Below are positions 8,403 through 16,752 of a stretch of DNA of 41,057 nt, one piece after another; position 1 is the first letter of the stretch; every line of letters starts with the position of its first letter. This DNA is from Xanthobacteraceae bacterium. GTDB lineage: Bacteria > Pseudomonadota > Alphaproteobacteria > Rhizobiales > Xanthobacteraceae. The notes beneath the pieces were generated by a model. It was not told where the DNA came from. It made no database searches and worked only from the letters and a program-made list of their open reading frames with translations. The DNA lies in the NCBI GenBank assembly GCA_019746135.1, contig JAIESI010000014.1:1-41057 (forward strand), written 5' to 3'. The translations under genes and the position numbers were made by a program.

Positions 8403-9248
8403 ATGATGCTCCGTTGGATCGTGGCTCTGGCCGCCGTTGCTGCGGCCGGACCCGCCGCAGCGCAATCGGCGGCGGTGGTGCGCGGCGACTATCTCGCCAA
8501 CACCATCATGACCTGCGCCAACTGCCACTCGCCGAAGGGGCCGCCGGCCGCGGTCGCGGGCAAGGATTATTCCGGCGGACTTCGCTTCAACGAGCCGCCA
8601 TTCGACGTGACCGCGTCGAACATCACGCCCGACAAGGAGACCGGCATCGGCAACTGGAGCGATGCGCAGATCAAGGCCGCGATCCTGACCGGCAAGCGGC
8701 CGAACGGCGTTCCGCTCGCCGCGGTGATGCCCTCGTCCTTCTACCCGATCCTGACCGACGGCGACGCCAACGCGCTGGTCGCCTATCTGAAGAGCCTGCC
8801 GCCGGTGAAGAACAAGGTGCCGGACCCGGTCTACAAGATCGCGCTGCCGCATCACGTGTTTCCGGGCGCCGAGAAGGCCTATACGCAGGCCGACCTCAAC
8901 GACAAGGTCAGGAAGGGCTTCTACCTCGCCACCATCGGTCATTGCATGGAGTGCCACACGCCGTTCATGGAGCGCGGCGGCCTCGATGTCGCCAATTCGC
9001 TCGGCAAGGGCGGCCGCGAATTCCCGGGCCCGTGGGGCGTGTCGAAGTCGCGCAACATCACCTCGAGCAAGACCGCGGGGCTCGGCAACTGGACCGATGC
9101 CGAGATCAAGACCGCGATCATCCAGGGCAAGAGCCGTGACGGCAGCCCGCTCAAGGGCCCGATGGGCTACCAGTACTACGCCAAGATGACCGACGCCGAT
9201 CTCGACGCGGTCATCGCCTATCTGCGGACCGTCCCGGCCAAGGATTGA
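8403..9248 (+). CDS. Exported diheme cytochrome c
   Basis: 281 residues from the ATG at 8403, preceded by an AAGAAGGAAC site. A longer opening from 8199 starts inside a repeat and is rejected. Signal peptide about residues 1-20 (ending AAAQS), then two c-type heme motifs, CANCH at 38-42 and CMECH at 181-185, each in a class I cytochrome domain, so it is a fused diheme protein. Both domains share NITPDKETGIGNWSDAQIK-like segments, indicating internal duplication. Relatives act as the electron-accepting cytochrome subunit of membrane alcohol, aldehyde or gluconate dehydrogenases, but no dehydrogenase subunit is adjacent. Periplasmic electron carrier; partner unknown. Confidence 0.9.
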   Translation: MMLRWIVALAAVAAAGPAAAQSAAVVRGDYLANTIMTCANCHSPKGPPAAVAGKDYSGGLRFNEPPFDVTASNITPDKETGIGNWSDAQIKAAILTGKRPNGVPLAAVMPSSFYPILTDGDANALVAYLKSLPPVKNKVPDPVYKIALPHHVFPGAEKAYTQADLNDKVRKGFYLATIGHCMECHTPFMERGGLDVANSLGKGGREFPGPWGVSKSRNITSSKTAGLGNWTDAEIKTAIIQGKSRDGSPLKGPMGYQYYAKMTDADLDAVIAYLRTVPAKD

Positions 9249-9355
9249 CGGGCATTGACCCGTGACGGCCCCGGCCGGGGAGCGGCCTTCCGCGCCCTTC
9301 TAAAGCCATGGCCGGCGGCCTATATCTTCGGTCCGCCGACCGGGGATGAATCGCG

Positions 9356-10768
9356 ATGTCTTATGGCTTCCGTGCGCTTGCCGCTCTTGTCCTGACGCTG
9401 CCGTTTGGCTTGGGAGCGCCGGGCTCGGGCGCGTCCGCCCAGCAGCGCGTGGTGCCGCCGTCGCCCGAGGCGCTGCGCATGTCATATGCGCCGATCGTGC
9501 AGCGGGTGACGCCCGCGGTCGTCACCGTCTCGGCCGCCAAGACCGTCGCCAACCGCAATCCGCTGATGGAGGACCCGTTCTTCCGCCGCTTCTTCGGCGG
9601 CCCGCAGTTTGGCGGCCCGCGCGAGCAGCGCTCGCTCGGCTCCGGCGTCATCGTCGAGGCCGACGGCCTTGTGGTCACCAACAACCACGTCATCGACGGC
9701 GCCGATCAGGTCAAGGTCACGCTCGCCGACAAGCGCGAGCTTGCCGTCGACGTGGTGCTGAAGGACCCGCGCACCGATCTGGCCGTGCTCCGCATCAAGG
9801 ACGGCAAGGAGCGCTTCCCGGTGCTGGAGTTCGCCAACTCCGACGAGCTGCTGGTCGGCGACGTGGTGCTCGCCGTCGGCAATCCCTTCGGCGTCGGCCA
9901 GACCGTGACGCACGGCATCGTCTCGGGTGTGGCGCGCACCCAGATCGGCGTCACCGACTACCAGTTCTTCATCCAGACCGACGCCGCGATTAATCCCGGC
10001 AACTCCGGCGGCGCGCTGGTCGACATGGCCGGCCGCATGGTCGGCATCAACACCGCGATCTTCTCGCGCTCCGGCGGCTCGCAGGGCGTGGGCTTCGCCA
10101 TCCCGGCCAACATGGTGCGGGTGGTGGTGACCTCGGCCAAGAGCGGCGGCGGCGCGGTGAAGCGGCCGTGGCTCGGCGCGAACCTGCAGGCGGTGACGCC
10201 GGAGCTGTCGCGCGAGTTCGATCTGAAGCGGCCGGCGGGCGCGGTCGTCACCAACATCACCACCGGGAGTCCTGCGGATCGCGCAGGCCTCAGGACCGGC
10301 GACGTGATCGTCTCGGTCGGTGAGCAGGCGGTCGACGACCCCAACGCCTTCAACTACCGCTTCGTCACCCATCCGCTCGGCGGCTCGGTGCAGCTCGGCG
10401 TGTTCCGCGGCGGCCGCGAGCGCAAGATCGCGGTTGCGCTGCAGACCGCGCCCGAAACCCCGCGCGAGGAGATCGTGATCCAGGCGCGCTCGCCGTTCCT
10501 CGGCGTCAAGGTCGCGAACCTGTCGCCGGCGCTGGCCGACGAATTGCGGCTCGAGGCGTCGACCGAAGGAGTGGCCGTGGTCGACGTGTCCGACGGCACG
10601 GTCGCGCAGAGCCTGGGCTTCCAGCGCGGCGACGTGGTGGTGTCGGTCAACAACACCAAGATCGCCAAGACCCGCGACCTGGAGAAGGTCGCGGAGGCCG
10701 GCGCGCGGGTCTGGCGCGTCATCATCCAGCGCGGCGGCCGGCAGATTTCCGCCGTGTTCGGAGGATGA
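9356..10768 (+). CDS. Periplasmic Do-like serine protease (DegP/HtrA family)
   Basis: 470 residues: signal peptide (about 1-28), trypsin-like protease domain, then two PDZ domains (about 265-355 and 375-468). The triad is visible: His111 (TNNHV), Asp141 (RTDLAVL) and Ser217 (GNSGG). DegP-type enzymes degrade or refold misfolded envelope proteins, with the PDZ domains gating activity. The linker FFRRFFGG before the protease core is the usual LA-loop-like segment. The stop overlaps the rarA start (ATGA, 10765-10768), so the two are translationally coupled. Which paralogue (DegP, DegQ or DegS-like) it is cannot be told; two PDZ domains argue against DegS. Confidence 0.94.
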   Translation: MSYGFRALAALVLTLPFGLGAPGSGASAQQRVVPPSPEALRMSYAPIVQRVTPAVVTVSAAKTVANRNPLMEDPFFRRFFGGPQFGGPREQRSLGSGVIVEADGLVVTNNHVIDGADQVKVTLADKRELAVDVVLKDPRTDLAVLRIKDGKERFPVLEFANSDELLVGDVVLAVGNPFGVGQTVTHGIVSGVARTQIGVTDYQFFIQTDAAINPGNSGGALVDMAGRMVGINTAIFSRSGGSQGVGFAIPANMVRVVVTSAKSGGGAVKRPWLGANLQAVTPELSREFDLKRPAGAVVTNITTGSPADRAGLRTGDVIVSVGEQAVDDPNAFNYRFVTHPLGGSVQLGVFRGGRERKIAVALQTAPETPREEIVIQARSPFLGVKVANLSPALADELRLEASTEGVAVVDVSDGTVAQSLGFQRGDVVVSVNNTKIAKTRDLEKVAEAGARVWRVIIQRGGRQISAVFGG

Positions 10769-12114
10769 CGATGGCAACCCGCGCCAAACGCGGCGGGGGC
10801 CCAAGCCTGGACCGAAGCCTGTTTGCGGCGGCGGGGCTCGATGCCGGGGCGCCGCGGCCGCTCGCCGACAAGCTGCGCCCGCAGCAGCTCGCCGACGTGG
10901 TCGGCCAGGATCAATTGCTCGGCCCCGACGGCGCGCTGACGCGCATGCTGGAGAGCAATTCGCTCGGCTCGCTGATCTTCTGGGGCCCGCCCGGCACCGG
11001 CAAGACCACGGTGGCGCGGCTGCTCGCGCACGAAACCAGCCTCGAATTCGTGCAGATCTCCGCGATCTTCTCCGGCGTCGCCGATCTCAAGAAGGTGTTC
11101 GACGAGGCGCGGGCGCGGCGCGAGACCGGGCAGGGGACGCTGCTGTTCGTCGACGAAATCCACCGCTTCAACCGCGCCCAGCAGGACAGCTTCCTGCCGG
11201 TGATGGAGGACGGCACCATCGTCCTGGTCGGCGCCACCACCGAAAATCCGTCGTTCGAGCTGATCGCGCCGATGCTGTCGCGGGCACGCGTGCTGGTGTT
11301 CAAGTCTCTCGGTCCCGAGGCCGTCGAGAAGCTTTTGGCGCGCGCCGAAGCGCTGGAAGGCAAGCAACTGCCGCTCGACGCCGAAGCGCGCCTGTCGCTC
11401 GCCCGCATGGCCGACGGCGACGGCCGCGCCTCGCTCACCCTCGCCGAGGAAATCTGGCGCGCCGCGCGGCCGGGCGAGATTTTCGACAGCGAGGCCCTGC
11501 AGAAGGTCGTGCAGCGGAGAGCGCCGATCTACGACAAGAAGCAGGACGGCCACTACAACCTGATCTCGGCGCTGCACAAGTCGGTGCGCGGCTCCGATCC
11601 CGATGCCGCGCTCTACTATCTCGCCCGCATGCTCGATGCCGGCGAGGACCCGCTCTATCTCGCCCGCCGCATCGTCCGCATGGCGATCGAGGACATCGGC
11701 ATGGCCGATCCGCAGGCGCTGGTGATCGCCAATGCGGCGAAGGACGCCTACGATTTCTTAGGTTCGCCCGAAGGCGAGCTCGCCATCGCCCAGGCGGTGA
11801 TTTACGTCGCCACGGCGCCCAAGTCGAACGCCGCCTACACGGCCTTCGGCGCGGCGAAGCGGACCGCAAAGGAAAACGGCTCGCTGCTGCCGCCCAAGCA
11901 CATCCTCAACGCGCCGACCAACCTGATGAAATCCGAGGGCTACGGCCGCGGCTATGCCTACGACCACGACGCCGAGGACGCCTTCTCCGGTCAGGACTAC
12001 TTCCCGGAGGAGCTCGGCCGCCAGCGGTTCTACGATCCGCCCGAGCGCGGCTTCGAGCGCGAGATCAGGAAGCGGCTGGAATACTGGGCGAAGCTCCGGA
12101 AAGAGCGCGGCTGA
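10765..12114 (+). CDS. rarA: Replication-associated recombination protein A (AAA+ ATPase)
   Basis: RarA/MgsA, a cytosolic AAA+ clamp-loader-like ATPase acting at stalled replication forks. It has 449 residues, with Walker A GPPGTGKTT (74-82), Walker B LLFVDEIHRF (126-135), sensor 1 GATTEN (156-161) and the C-terminal tetramerisation region with SVRGSDPDAALYYLARML and the ending FYDPPERGFEREI, all typical. The start overlaps the degP-like stop; an ATG at 10771 is an equally good alternative, in frame. Coupling of a periplasmic protease with rarA recurs in alphaproteobacteria but has no obvious functional reason. Confidence 0.95.
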   Translation: MTMATRAKRGGGPSLDRSLFAAAGLDAGAPRPLADKLRPQQLADVVGQDQLLGPDGALTRMLESNSLGSLIFWGPPGTGKTTVARLLAHETSLEFVQISAIFSGVADLKKVFDEARARRETGQGTLLFVDEIHRFNRAQQDSFLPVMEDGTIVLVGATTENPSFELIAPMLSRARVLVFKSLGPEAVEKLLARAEALEGKQLPLDAEARLSLARMADGDGRASLTLAEEIWRAARPGEIFDSEALQKVVQRRAPIYDKKQDGHYNLISALHKSVRGSDPDAALYYLARMLDAGEDPLYLARRIVRMAIEDIGMADPQALVIANAAKDAYDFLGSPEGELAIAQAVIYVATAPKSNAAYTAFGAAKRTAKENGSLLPPKHILNAPTNLMKSEGYGRGYAYDHDAEDAFSGQDYFPEELGRQRFYDPPERGFEREIRKRLEYWAKLRKERG

Positions 12115-12242
12115 CCGGCCACACGTCCGGAAATATTGGCCTCAGCACGATAAAATCCGCTGATAAATCGCGACCTCTCAAGGCGTCGCGGGCCCCCGGT
12201 CGGCTATATTGGGCGGCGGCTGGAAGAGGGCTGGGCACGGCA

Positions 12243-12581
12243 ATGATCAAGGCGTTGGTGGCGGCCTGCGCGCTGGGCGCGGGCCTCGTGTCGACTGCGT
12301 CCGCCGCCGAGCAGTTCGTCGGCCGCTGGGCGGTGAGCGCCGAGGTCTGCGGCGCCATGGGCGGCGACAACGCGCGCAATTCGGCGCTGGTTGCGACCGA
12401 CACCTCGCTCTGGTGGTTCGACGGCTATTGCCGCATCGGCAAGATGTACAAGACCCGGGCGGTCTACGTGCAGGCCCATTGCGGCGCCAGGGGTGACGTG
12501 CCGGTGACGCTCGACGCCCAGGGCGACCGCATGAAGATCACCTGGGACAAGAAGGTCGAGGAGCTGCGGCGCTGCAAATGA
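12243..12581 (+). CDS. Small secreted protein of unknown function
   Basis: 112 residues with a signal peptide (about 1-22, ending TASAAEQ). The mature part is about 90 residues with four cysteines (near 37, 63, 80 and 111), which suggests two disulfides in the periplasm. FVGRWAVSAEVC and the later CRIGKMYKTRAVY resemble lipocalin-like or DUF-type small exported proteins of Hyphomicrobiales, but I do not recognise a named family. The stop overlaps the start of the MFS gene (ATGA at 12578-12581), so it is coupled to it. The 128 bases upstream contain no promoter that I can assign with confidence. Confidence 0.8.
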   Translation: MIKALVAACALGAGLVSTASAAEQFVGRWAVSAEVCGAMGGDNARNSALVATDTSLWWFDGYCRIGKMYKTRAVYVQAHCGARGDVPVTLDAQGDRMKITWDKKVEELRRCK

Positions 12582-13846
12582 GCGTCGCCACGGCATCGCA
12601 GGCGTCGGTGTTCGGCCATCGCGCCTTCGCCTATTACTGGATCGGCCGGATCGTCTCGATCCTGTCGTTCCAGATGCTGATGGTGGCGATCGGCTGGCAG
12701 CTTTACTCGATCACCGGCAGCGCGCTCGATCTCGGCTTCCTCGGGCTCGCCCAGTTCGTGCCGATGCTGGTGCTGACGCTGCTAGTCGGCCATATCGCCG
12801 ACCGCTGCGACTACCGCGCGATCCTGCTGGTCTGCCAGAGCGGCGAGGCGCTCGCCGCGGCCTTCCTCGCCGCAGGCTCGCTGATGGGCTGGCTCGATCC
12901 GTGGGCGATCTACGCCGTCACCGCGCTCGTGGGCGCTGCGCGCGCCTTCGAGATCCCGACCATGGTCGCGATCATCCCGGCGCTGGTGCCGCGGCCGCTG
13001 GTGCCGGCCGCGACCGCTTGGTTCACCTCGGCCAGCCAGGCCGGCCAGATCATCGGCCCGGTGCTCGGCGGGCTGCTCTACGCGTTCGGTCCCGCGGCGG
13101 TCTACGGCACCGCCATCGCGCTCTGGGCGGTCGGCGCCTCGTTCATCGCCATGATCAAGATGGAGCGCCCGCCGCGCTCGGCCGAGCCGCTGACCTTGCG
13201 CTCGGCGCTCGGCGGCTTCCAGTTCGTGATGCGCGACCGGGTGATCCTCGGCACCATCGCGCTCGACATGTGCGCCGTGTTCCTCGCTGGCCTCGGCACG
13301 CTGTTTCCGATCTTCGCCCGCGACATCCTCAAGACCGAGGCGTGGGGGCTCGGGCTGTTGCGCGCAGCGCCCGCGGTCGGCGCGCTGATCATGTCGGTGG
13401 TGCTGGCGCGACGCCCGCTGACGCTGCCGATCGGCCAGGTGCTGTTCGGCGTGATTGCCGTATTCGGGCTGTTCACCATCCTGTTCGGGCTCTCGACCCA
13501 CCTGATCCTGTCGCTTGCGGCGCTGGCCGTGCTCGGCGCGGCCGACGCCGTGAGCGTCGTCATCCGCTTCTCGCTGGTTCAGCTTCGCACCCCGCCGCAG
13601 ATGCGCGGCCGGGTCAGCGCGGTGAACGGCATGTTCACCGGCACCTCCAACTACCTCGGCGATTTCCGGGCCGGTGCGGTGGCGGCCCTCCTCGGCGCGC
13701 CGCTTGCCGCGATCGTCGGCGGGGCAGGGGTGTTCGCGGTGCTGGCGCTTTGGCTGTTTCTTTTCCCGCAGTTGCGGCGTATCCGTTCGCTGGACGAGGT
13801 GCCCCAAGTCAGCATTCAGGCGGGCGCCGGTCCGGGCAAACCATGA
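12578..13846 (+). CDS. MFS exporter (EntS/MFS_3-like)
   Basis: 422 residues with about 12 hydrophobic segments; inner-membrane secondary transporter. The A-motif-like GHIADRCDYRAILL (about 69-82), FEIPTMVAIIPALVPRPLVPAA (about 128-149) and QLRTPPQMRGRVSAVNGMF match the MFS_3 group that includes enterobactin exporters. The substrate cannot be inferred. It overlaps both neighbours by four bases (ATGA with the small secreted gene upstream, and again with the pseudouridine synthase at 13843), so the three form one coupled unit. The C-terminal about 25 residues are cytosolic and low-complexity. Confidence 0.9.
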   Translation: MSVATASQASVFGHRAFAYYWIGRIVSILSFQMLMVAIGWQLYSITGSALDLGFLGLAQFVPMLVLTLLVGHIADRCDYRAILLVCQSGEALAAAFLAAGSLMGWLDPWAIYAVTALVGAARAFEIPTMVAIIPALVPRPLVPAATAWFTSASQAGQIIGPVLGGLLYAFGPAAVYGTAIALWAVGASFIAMIKMERPPRSAEPLTLRSALGGFQFVMRDRVILGTIALDMCAVFLAGLGTLFPIFARDILKTEAWGLGLLRAAPAVGALIMSVVLARRPLTLPIGQVLFGVIAVFGLFTILFGLSTHLILSLAALAVLGAADAVSVVIRFSLVQLRTPPQMRGRVSAVNGMFTGTSNYLGDFRAGAVAALLGAPLAAIVGGAGVFAVLALWLFLFPQLRRIRSLDEVPQVSIQAGAGPGKP

Positions 13847-14859
13847 ACGAGCAGGTCGCGGCGAATACCGGCAAGGGCGTGCAGACCGTCACCGTCTCCG
13901 GCGACGAGGACGGCATGCGGCTCGACCGCTTCTTCGAGGCGCGGTTCCCCGGCCTGTCGTTCAGCCACATTCAGCGCATCATCCGCAAAGGCGAGGTGCG
14001 GGTGAACGGCAAGCGCGCGCAGCCCAAGGATCGCATCCAGAAGGGCCAGGCGATCCGCGTGCCGCCGCTCAAGATCGAGCCGCCGAAGCCGCGCGACAAC
14101 GCCAGCGCCGACCAGAAGGACCGCGCGTTCCTCAAATCCATCACGCTCTACGAGGATGACGACGTGATGGTGCTGAACAAGCCGATGGGGCTTTCGGTGC
14201 AGGGCGGCTCCGGCACCAGGCGCCACATCGACGGCATGCTCGGCAGCCTGTCGTCGAAGGACGGCCAGCGGCCGCGCCTCGTGCACCGGCTCGACAAGGA
14301 CACCTCCGGCTGTCTGCTGGTGGCAAAGACCCGCTTTGCCGCAGCGGCGCTGGCGAAGAACTTCCGCTCGCGCTCGGCGCGGAAAATCTACTGGGCTTTG
14401 GTCGCGGGCGTGCCGCGGCCGCGGCAGGGCCGGGTGTCGACGTTCCTCGCGAAAGAAGAGCGCGAGGACGAGAGCATGATGCGCATCGCCCGCCACGGCG
14501 AGGAGAACGCAAGCCACGCCGTCACCTACTACGCCGTGGTCGAGACCGCGGCGCACAAGCTCGCCTGGCTGTCGCTCAAGCCCGTCACCGGCCGCACCCA
14601 CCAGCTCCGCGCCCACACGGAGCACATCGGTCATCCGATCATCGGCGACGAGAAATACTTCCGCATCGAGAACTACGAGTTTCCTGGCGGCATGCAGAAC
14701 AAGCTGCATCTTTTGGCCCGGCGCATCGCCATACCGCATCCGCGCGGCGGAACCATCGATGTCACGGCGCCGTTACCGCCGCACATGCAGCAGTCGTGGA
14801 ACCTGCTGGGCTTCGACGCCAAGCGCTACGACCCGATCGTGGACGCTCCGGAGGAATAG
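13843..14859 (+). CDS. RluA-family 23S rRNA pseudouridine synthase (RluC-like)
   Basis: 338 residues from the ATG at 13843, which overlaps the MFS stop. An N-terminal S4 RNA-binding domain (about 26-75: RLDRFFEARFPGLSFSHIQR, then GEVRVNGKR) is followed by the RluA catalytic domain. The catalytic aspartate is Asp151 in HRLDKDTSG (148-156), and GRTHQLRAH and HPIIGDEKY are also present. By domain layout it is closest to RluC, which modifies 23S rRNA at 955, 2504 and 2580 in E. coli, but RluC and RluD cannot be separated by eye. An insertion with REDESMMRIARHGEE between catalytic segments is typical of alphaproteobacterial members. Confidence 0.92.
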   Translation: MNEQVAANTGKGVQTVTVSGDEDGMRLDRFFEARFPGLSFSHIQRIIRKGEVRVNGKRAQPKDRIQKGQAIRVPPLKIEPPKPRDNASADQKDRAFLKSITLYEDDDVMVLNKPMGLSVQGGSGTRRHIDGMLGSLSSKDGQRPRLVHRLDKDTSGCLLVAKTRFAAAALAKNFRSRSARKIYWALVAGVPRPRQGRVSTFLAKEEREDESMMRIARHGEENASHAVTYYAVVETAAHKLAWLSLKPVTGRTHQLRAHTEHIGHPIIGDEKYFRIENYEFPGGMQNKLHLLARRIAIPHPRGGTIDVTAPLPPHMQQSWNLLGFDAKRYDPIVDAPEE

Positions 14860-14907
14860 GCCTATATAGGGCGCGCGGGGATGAGACCGGATGAAGAGGC
14901 CAGTCCC

Positions 14908-15420
14908 ATGCGCATGCTCATCAAAGCTTCGCTGATTGCACTTGCGGCGGTGATCGCCGCAGGCACGCTCGACACCGCCTCTGCCGCCAAGAAGAAGCGC
15001 ACGTATACGCATCGCGACCGTGCGCCGGTCAGCGATCAGGAGCAGCGCAAGCGCGACTTCGATCGCGATCTCGGCATCCGCACCGACGCCGACGGTACGC
15101 CGATCATCATGCGGGGCTACGGTTCGCGCACCAAGACGGTGCGGGCCATGGTGCCGGAAGCCGCGGCGCCCGGGTTGCGCACGGACCGGCCGCGTCCCTA
15201 CGGCAGCAGCACCTACATTCCGCCGCCCGTTCCGTCGCCGAATGCGGGGCCGACACCGCAGGAGATCATCGGCCAGCAGACCGTGCGGCCCTACATGCCG
15301 CCGCCGATCAACACCTTCGGCGACCGGGTGACCAACTGCATCCACTCGTTCCCGCTCAACCGCGGGCTCGGCAACAACCCGCTCGATCAACAGATGTACA
15401 TCCGCCAGTGCGCGAACTGA
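14908..15420 (+). CDS. Secreted proline-rich protein of unknown function
   Basis: 170 residues from the ATG at 14908, chosen over the in-frame ATG at 14881 because GAGG lies eight bases upstream and a clean signal peptide (MRMLIKASLIALAAVIAAG, cleavage near TASAAK) starts there. The mature protein is basic at first (KKKRTYTHRDR), then proline/glycine-rich (YIPPPVPSPNAGPTP), with two cysteines near the end (NCIHSF and RQCAN) that could pair. It looks like a small periplasmic or outer-membrane-associated protein common in Hyphomicrobiales; no function is assigned. A perfect palindrome CCTATATAGG lies at 14861-14870, upstream of it. Confidence 0.8.
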   Translation: MRMLIKASLIALAAVIAAGTLDTASAAKKKRTYTHRDRAPVSDQEQRKRDFDRDLGIRTDADGTPIIMRGYGSRTKTVRAMVPEAAAPGLRTDRPRPYGSSTYIPPPVPSPNAGPTPQEIIGQQTVRPYMPPPINTFGDRVTNCIHSFPLNRGLGNNPLDQQMYIRQCAN

Positions 15421-15443
15421 CGCGCTCGCGGTAGTCCACCGCC

Positions 15444-15570
15444 GTCATTCCGGGGCGCGTGCGACCAGCGCGTTTACGCGCGTCTTCGACGCGCTATGGC
15501 ACGCGAGCCCGGAATCCATACTCCGCAGCAGTGGTTATGGATTCCGGGTTCGGGCCTATCGGCGCGCCCC
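15444..15570. repeat. Composite palindromic repeat with 36-base double-hairpin core
   Basis: It begins GTCATTCCGGGGCGCG and ends with GCGCGCCCC, so the ends are inverted (right end truncated). Inside is the core 15464-15499 (ACCAGCGCG...GCGCTATGG), which also occurs at 25854-25889 and 28791-28826, then a second inverted pair CCCGGAATCCAT / ATGGATTCCGGG around 15509-15547. The right edge runs directly into the coding sequence of the SRPBCC gene. Confidence 0.85.
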
Positions 15571-16031
15571 AGGCGCTGACCGACCCGGCCTTCACCCGCC
15601 AATACTTCGGAAACTTCAGCGTCGATGTCGAACCCCGGACCGGCGGCGCCTTCTTCCTCCGCTATCCGGACGGCCGGGTCCACATCAGCGGCAAGGTCGT
15701 GGACTTCAGCCCGCCGCGGCGGTTTGCCTGCACCTGGCTGGTCGAAGGCGTCGAGAACTTCGGTGAGCTCCCGGAATGCCTCGTCACCTACCAGATCGAG
15801 CCCGCCGGCGGCGCGGCGCGGCTCACCATGACGGAGGCGCACTCCTGGGAGATCCCGCCCGCGGTTCTGGCCGGTGGGCAGTCCGGCCGGCCGGCGATCC
15901 TGTCCGGCCTCAAGAGCCTGCTGGAAACCGGCAAGCCGCTCACCGTCGCCATGGCGCCGCCCGAAGGCTTCATGGAGGCGGTAAGGCGGGTGATTGCCGA
16001 CAAGCCCTGGCTGCGGGAGTGGCGAGGTTGA
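15537..16031 (+). CDS. SRPBCC (AHSA1-type) domain protein, 5' end replaced by a repeat
   Basis: Activator-of-Hsp90-like START/SRPBCC fold. ALTDPAFTRQYF, then FLRYPDGRVHISGKV, CTWLVEG and the C-terminal AILSGLKSLLETGKPL are strong matches to the AHSA1 family often encoded beside ArsR or other small regulators. Relatives begin with an extra strand and the VWQ preceding ALTDP (about 15-20 residues). Here that part is replaced by the palindromic repeat ending at 15570. The ATG at 15537 (within the repeat, 164 residues, no clear Shine-Dalgarno) is the best remaining start; the frame is open back to 15459, entirely repeat. The gene may be a pseudogene or make a shortened protein. Confidence 0.6.
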   Translation: MDSGFGPIGAPQALTDPAFTRQYFGNFSVDVEPRTGGAFFLRYPDGRVHISGKVVDFSPPRRFACTWLVEGVENFGELPECLVTYQIEPAGGAARLTMTEAHSWEIPPAVLAGGQSGRPAILSGLKSLLETGKPLTVAMAPPEGFMEAVRRVIADKPWLREWRG

Positions 16032-16052
16032 AACCCCAAAGCCGGGTTTCAA
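16028..16052 (+). other. Hairpin at the SRPBCC stop codon
   Basis: TTGAAACCC and GGGTTTCAA form a perfect 9-bp stem around a seven-base loop and include the SRPBCC stop codon. No T-run follows, so it is at best a weak terminator or an mRNA end-stabilising hairpin. It lies 46 bases before the Lrp-family gene. Confidence 0.5.
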
Positions 16053-16098
16053 GCGGCGAAGTTGCGGGTACATTGAGGGCACCGATTCAGGGCACCCC

Positions 16099-16608
16099 AT
16101 GGCCGTCCGACGCCCGCCCGCACTGGACCGCATCGACATCAAGATATTGGCTGCGTTGCAGCGGGACGGCCGTGCGACCGTGCAGAAGCTCGCCGGGCTG
16201 GTCGGGCTGACGCCGCGGCCGTGCCTGGAGCGGGTGCGGCGGCTCGAGGCGGCGGGCATCATCGCCGGATACCGCGCCGTGATCGCGGTGGAGCGCCTGT
16301 CGAAGCCGGTCACGATCTTTGCCGAGATCGCGCTGGAGAAGCTCGCCCGCTCGGACCGGCTGGAGAAGCGCCTGCGCGCGATCGACGAGGTGGTCGAGTG
16401 CTGGGAGGTGAGCGGCGACCTCGACTATCTGGCGCGCTTCGTCTGCAGCGACGTCGCCCACTACGAGATGCTGACCAGCGACCTGATCGACGACACCGAG
16501 CTGGGCGTGCGGCGGATCACGAGCCACATTGCGCTCCGCCCGGTCCGTACCTTCGCGGGCTATCCGGAGGCGCTGTTGGCGCCGACTCGCGGCGGCAAGC
16601 CGGCATAA
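16099..16608 (+). CDS. Lrp/AsnC-family transcriptional regulator
   Basis: 169 residues from the ATG at 16099 (AGGG six bases upstream). The N-terminal winged helix-turn-helix (LDRIDIKILAALQRDGRATV, then LAGLVGLTPRPCLERVRRLE, about 9-50) is followed by the RAM ligand-binding domain (about 70-160: VTIFAEIALEK, VVECWEVSGDLDYLARFV). Lrp-family proteins sense amino acids and usually control the adjacent operon. rocD starts 144 bases downstream on the same strand, so a role in arginine/ornithine-responsive activation of rocD is the natural inference. The longer opening from 15994 is rejected because it overlaps the SRPBCC gene and lacks similarity. Confidence 0.92.
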   Translation: MAVRRPPALDRIDIKILAALQRDGRATVQKLAGLVGLTPRPCLERVRRLEAAGIIAGYRAVIAVERLSKPVTIFAEIALEKLARSDRLEKRLRAIDEVVECWEVSGDLDYLARFVCSDVAHYEMLTSDLIDDTELGVRRITSHIALRPVRTFAGYPEALLAPTRGGKPA

Positions 16609-16752
16609 GCCCGCAGCAGTTGCGGCTGTGCGCGCGCCGCCGCGCAGCCGAAACGGTCGCGTCGCGCGGCAGCTTCGGCCGTAACGGCGCAACGCCTTCC
16701 CTAGATTGGTCGTGACATTCGTCGTGTCCCCCGCAACCGGACGAGGCGAGCC

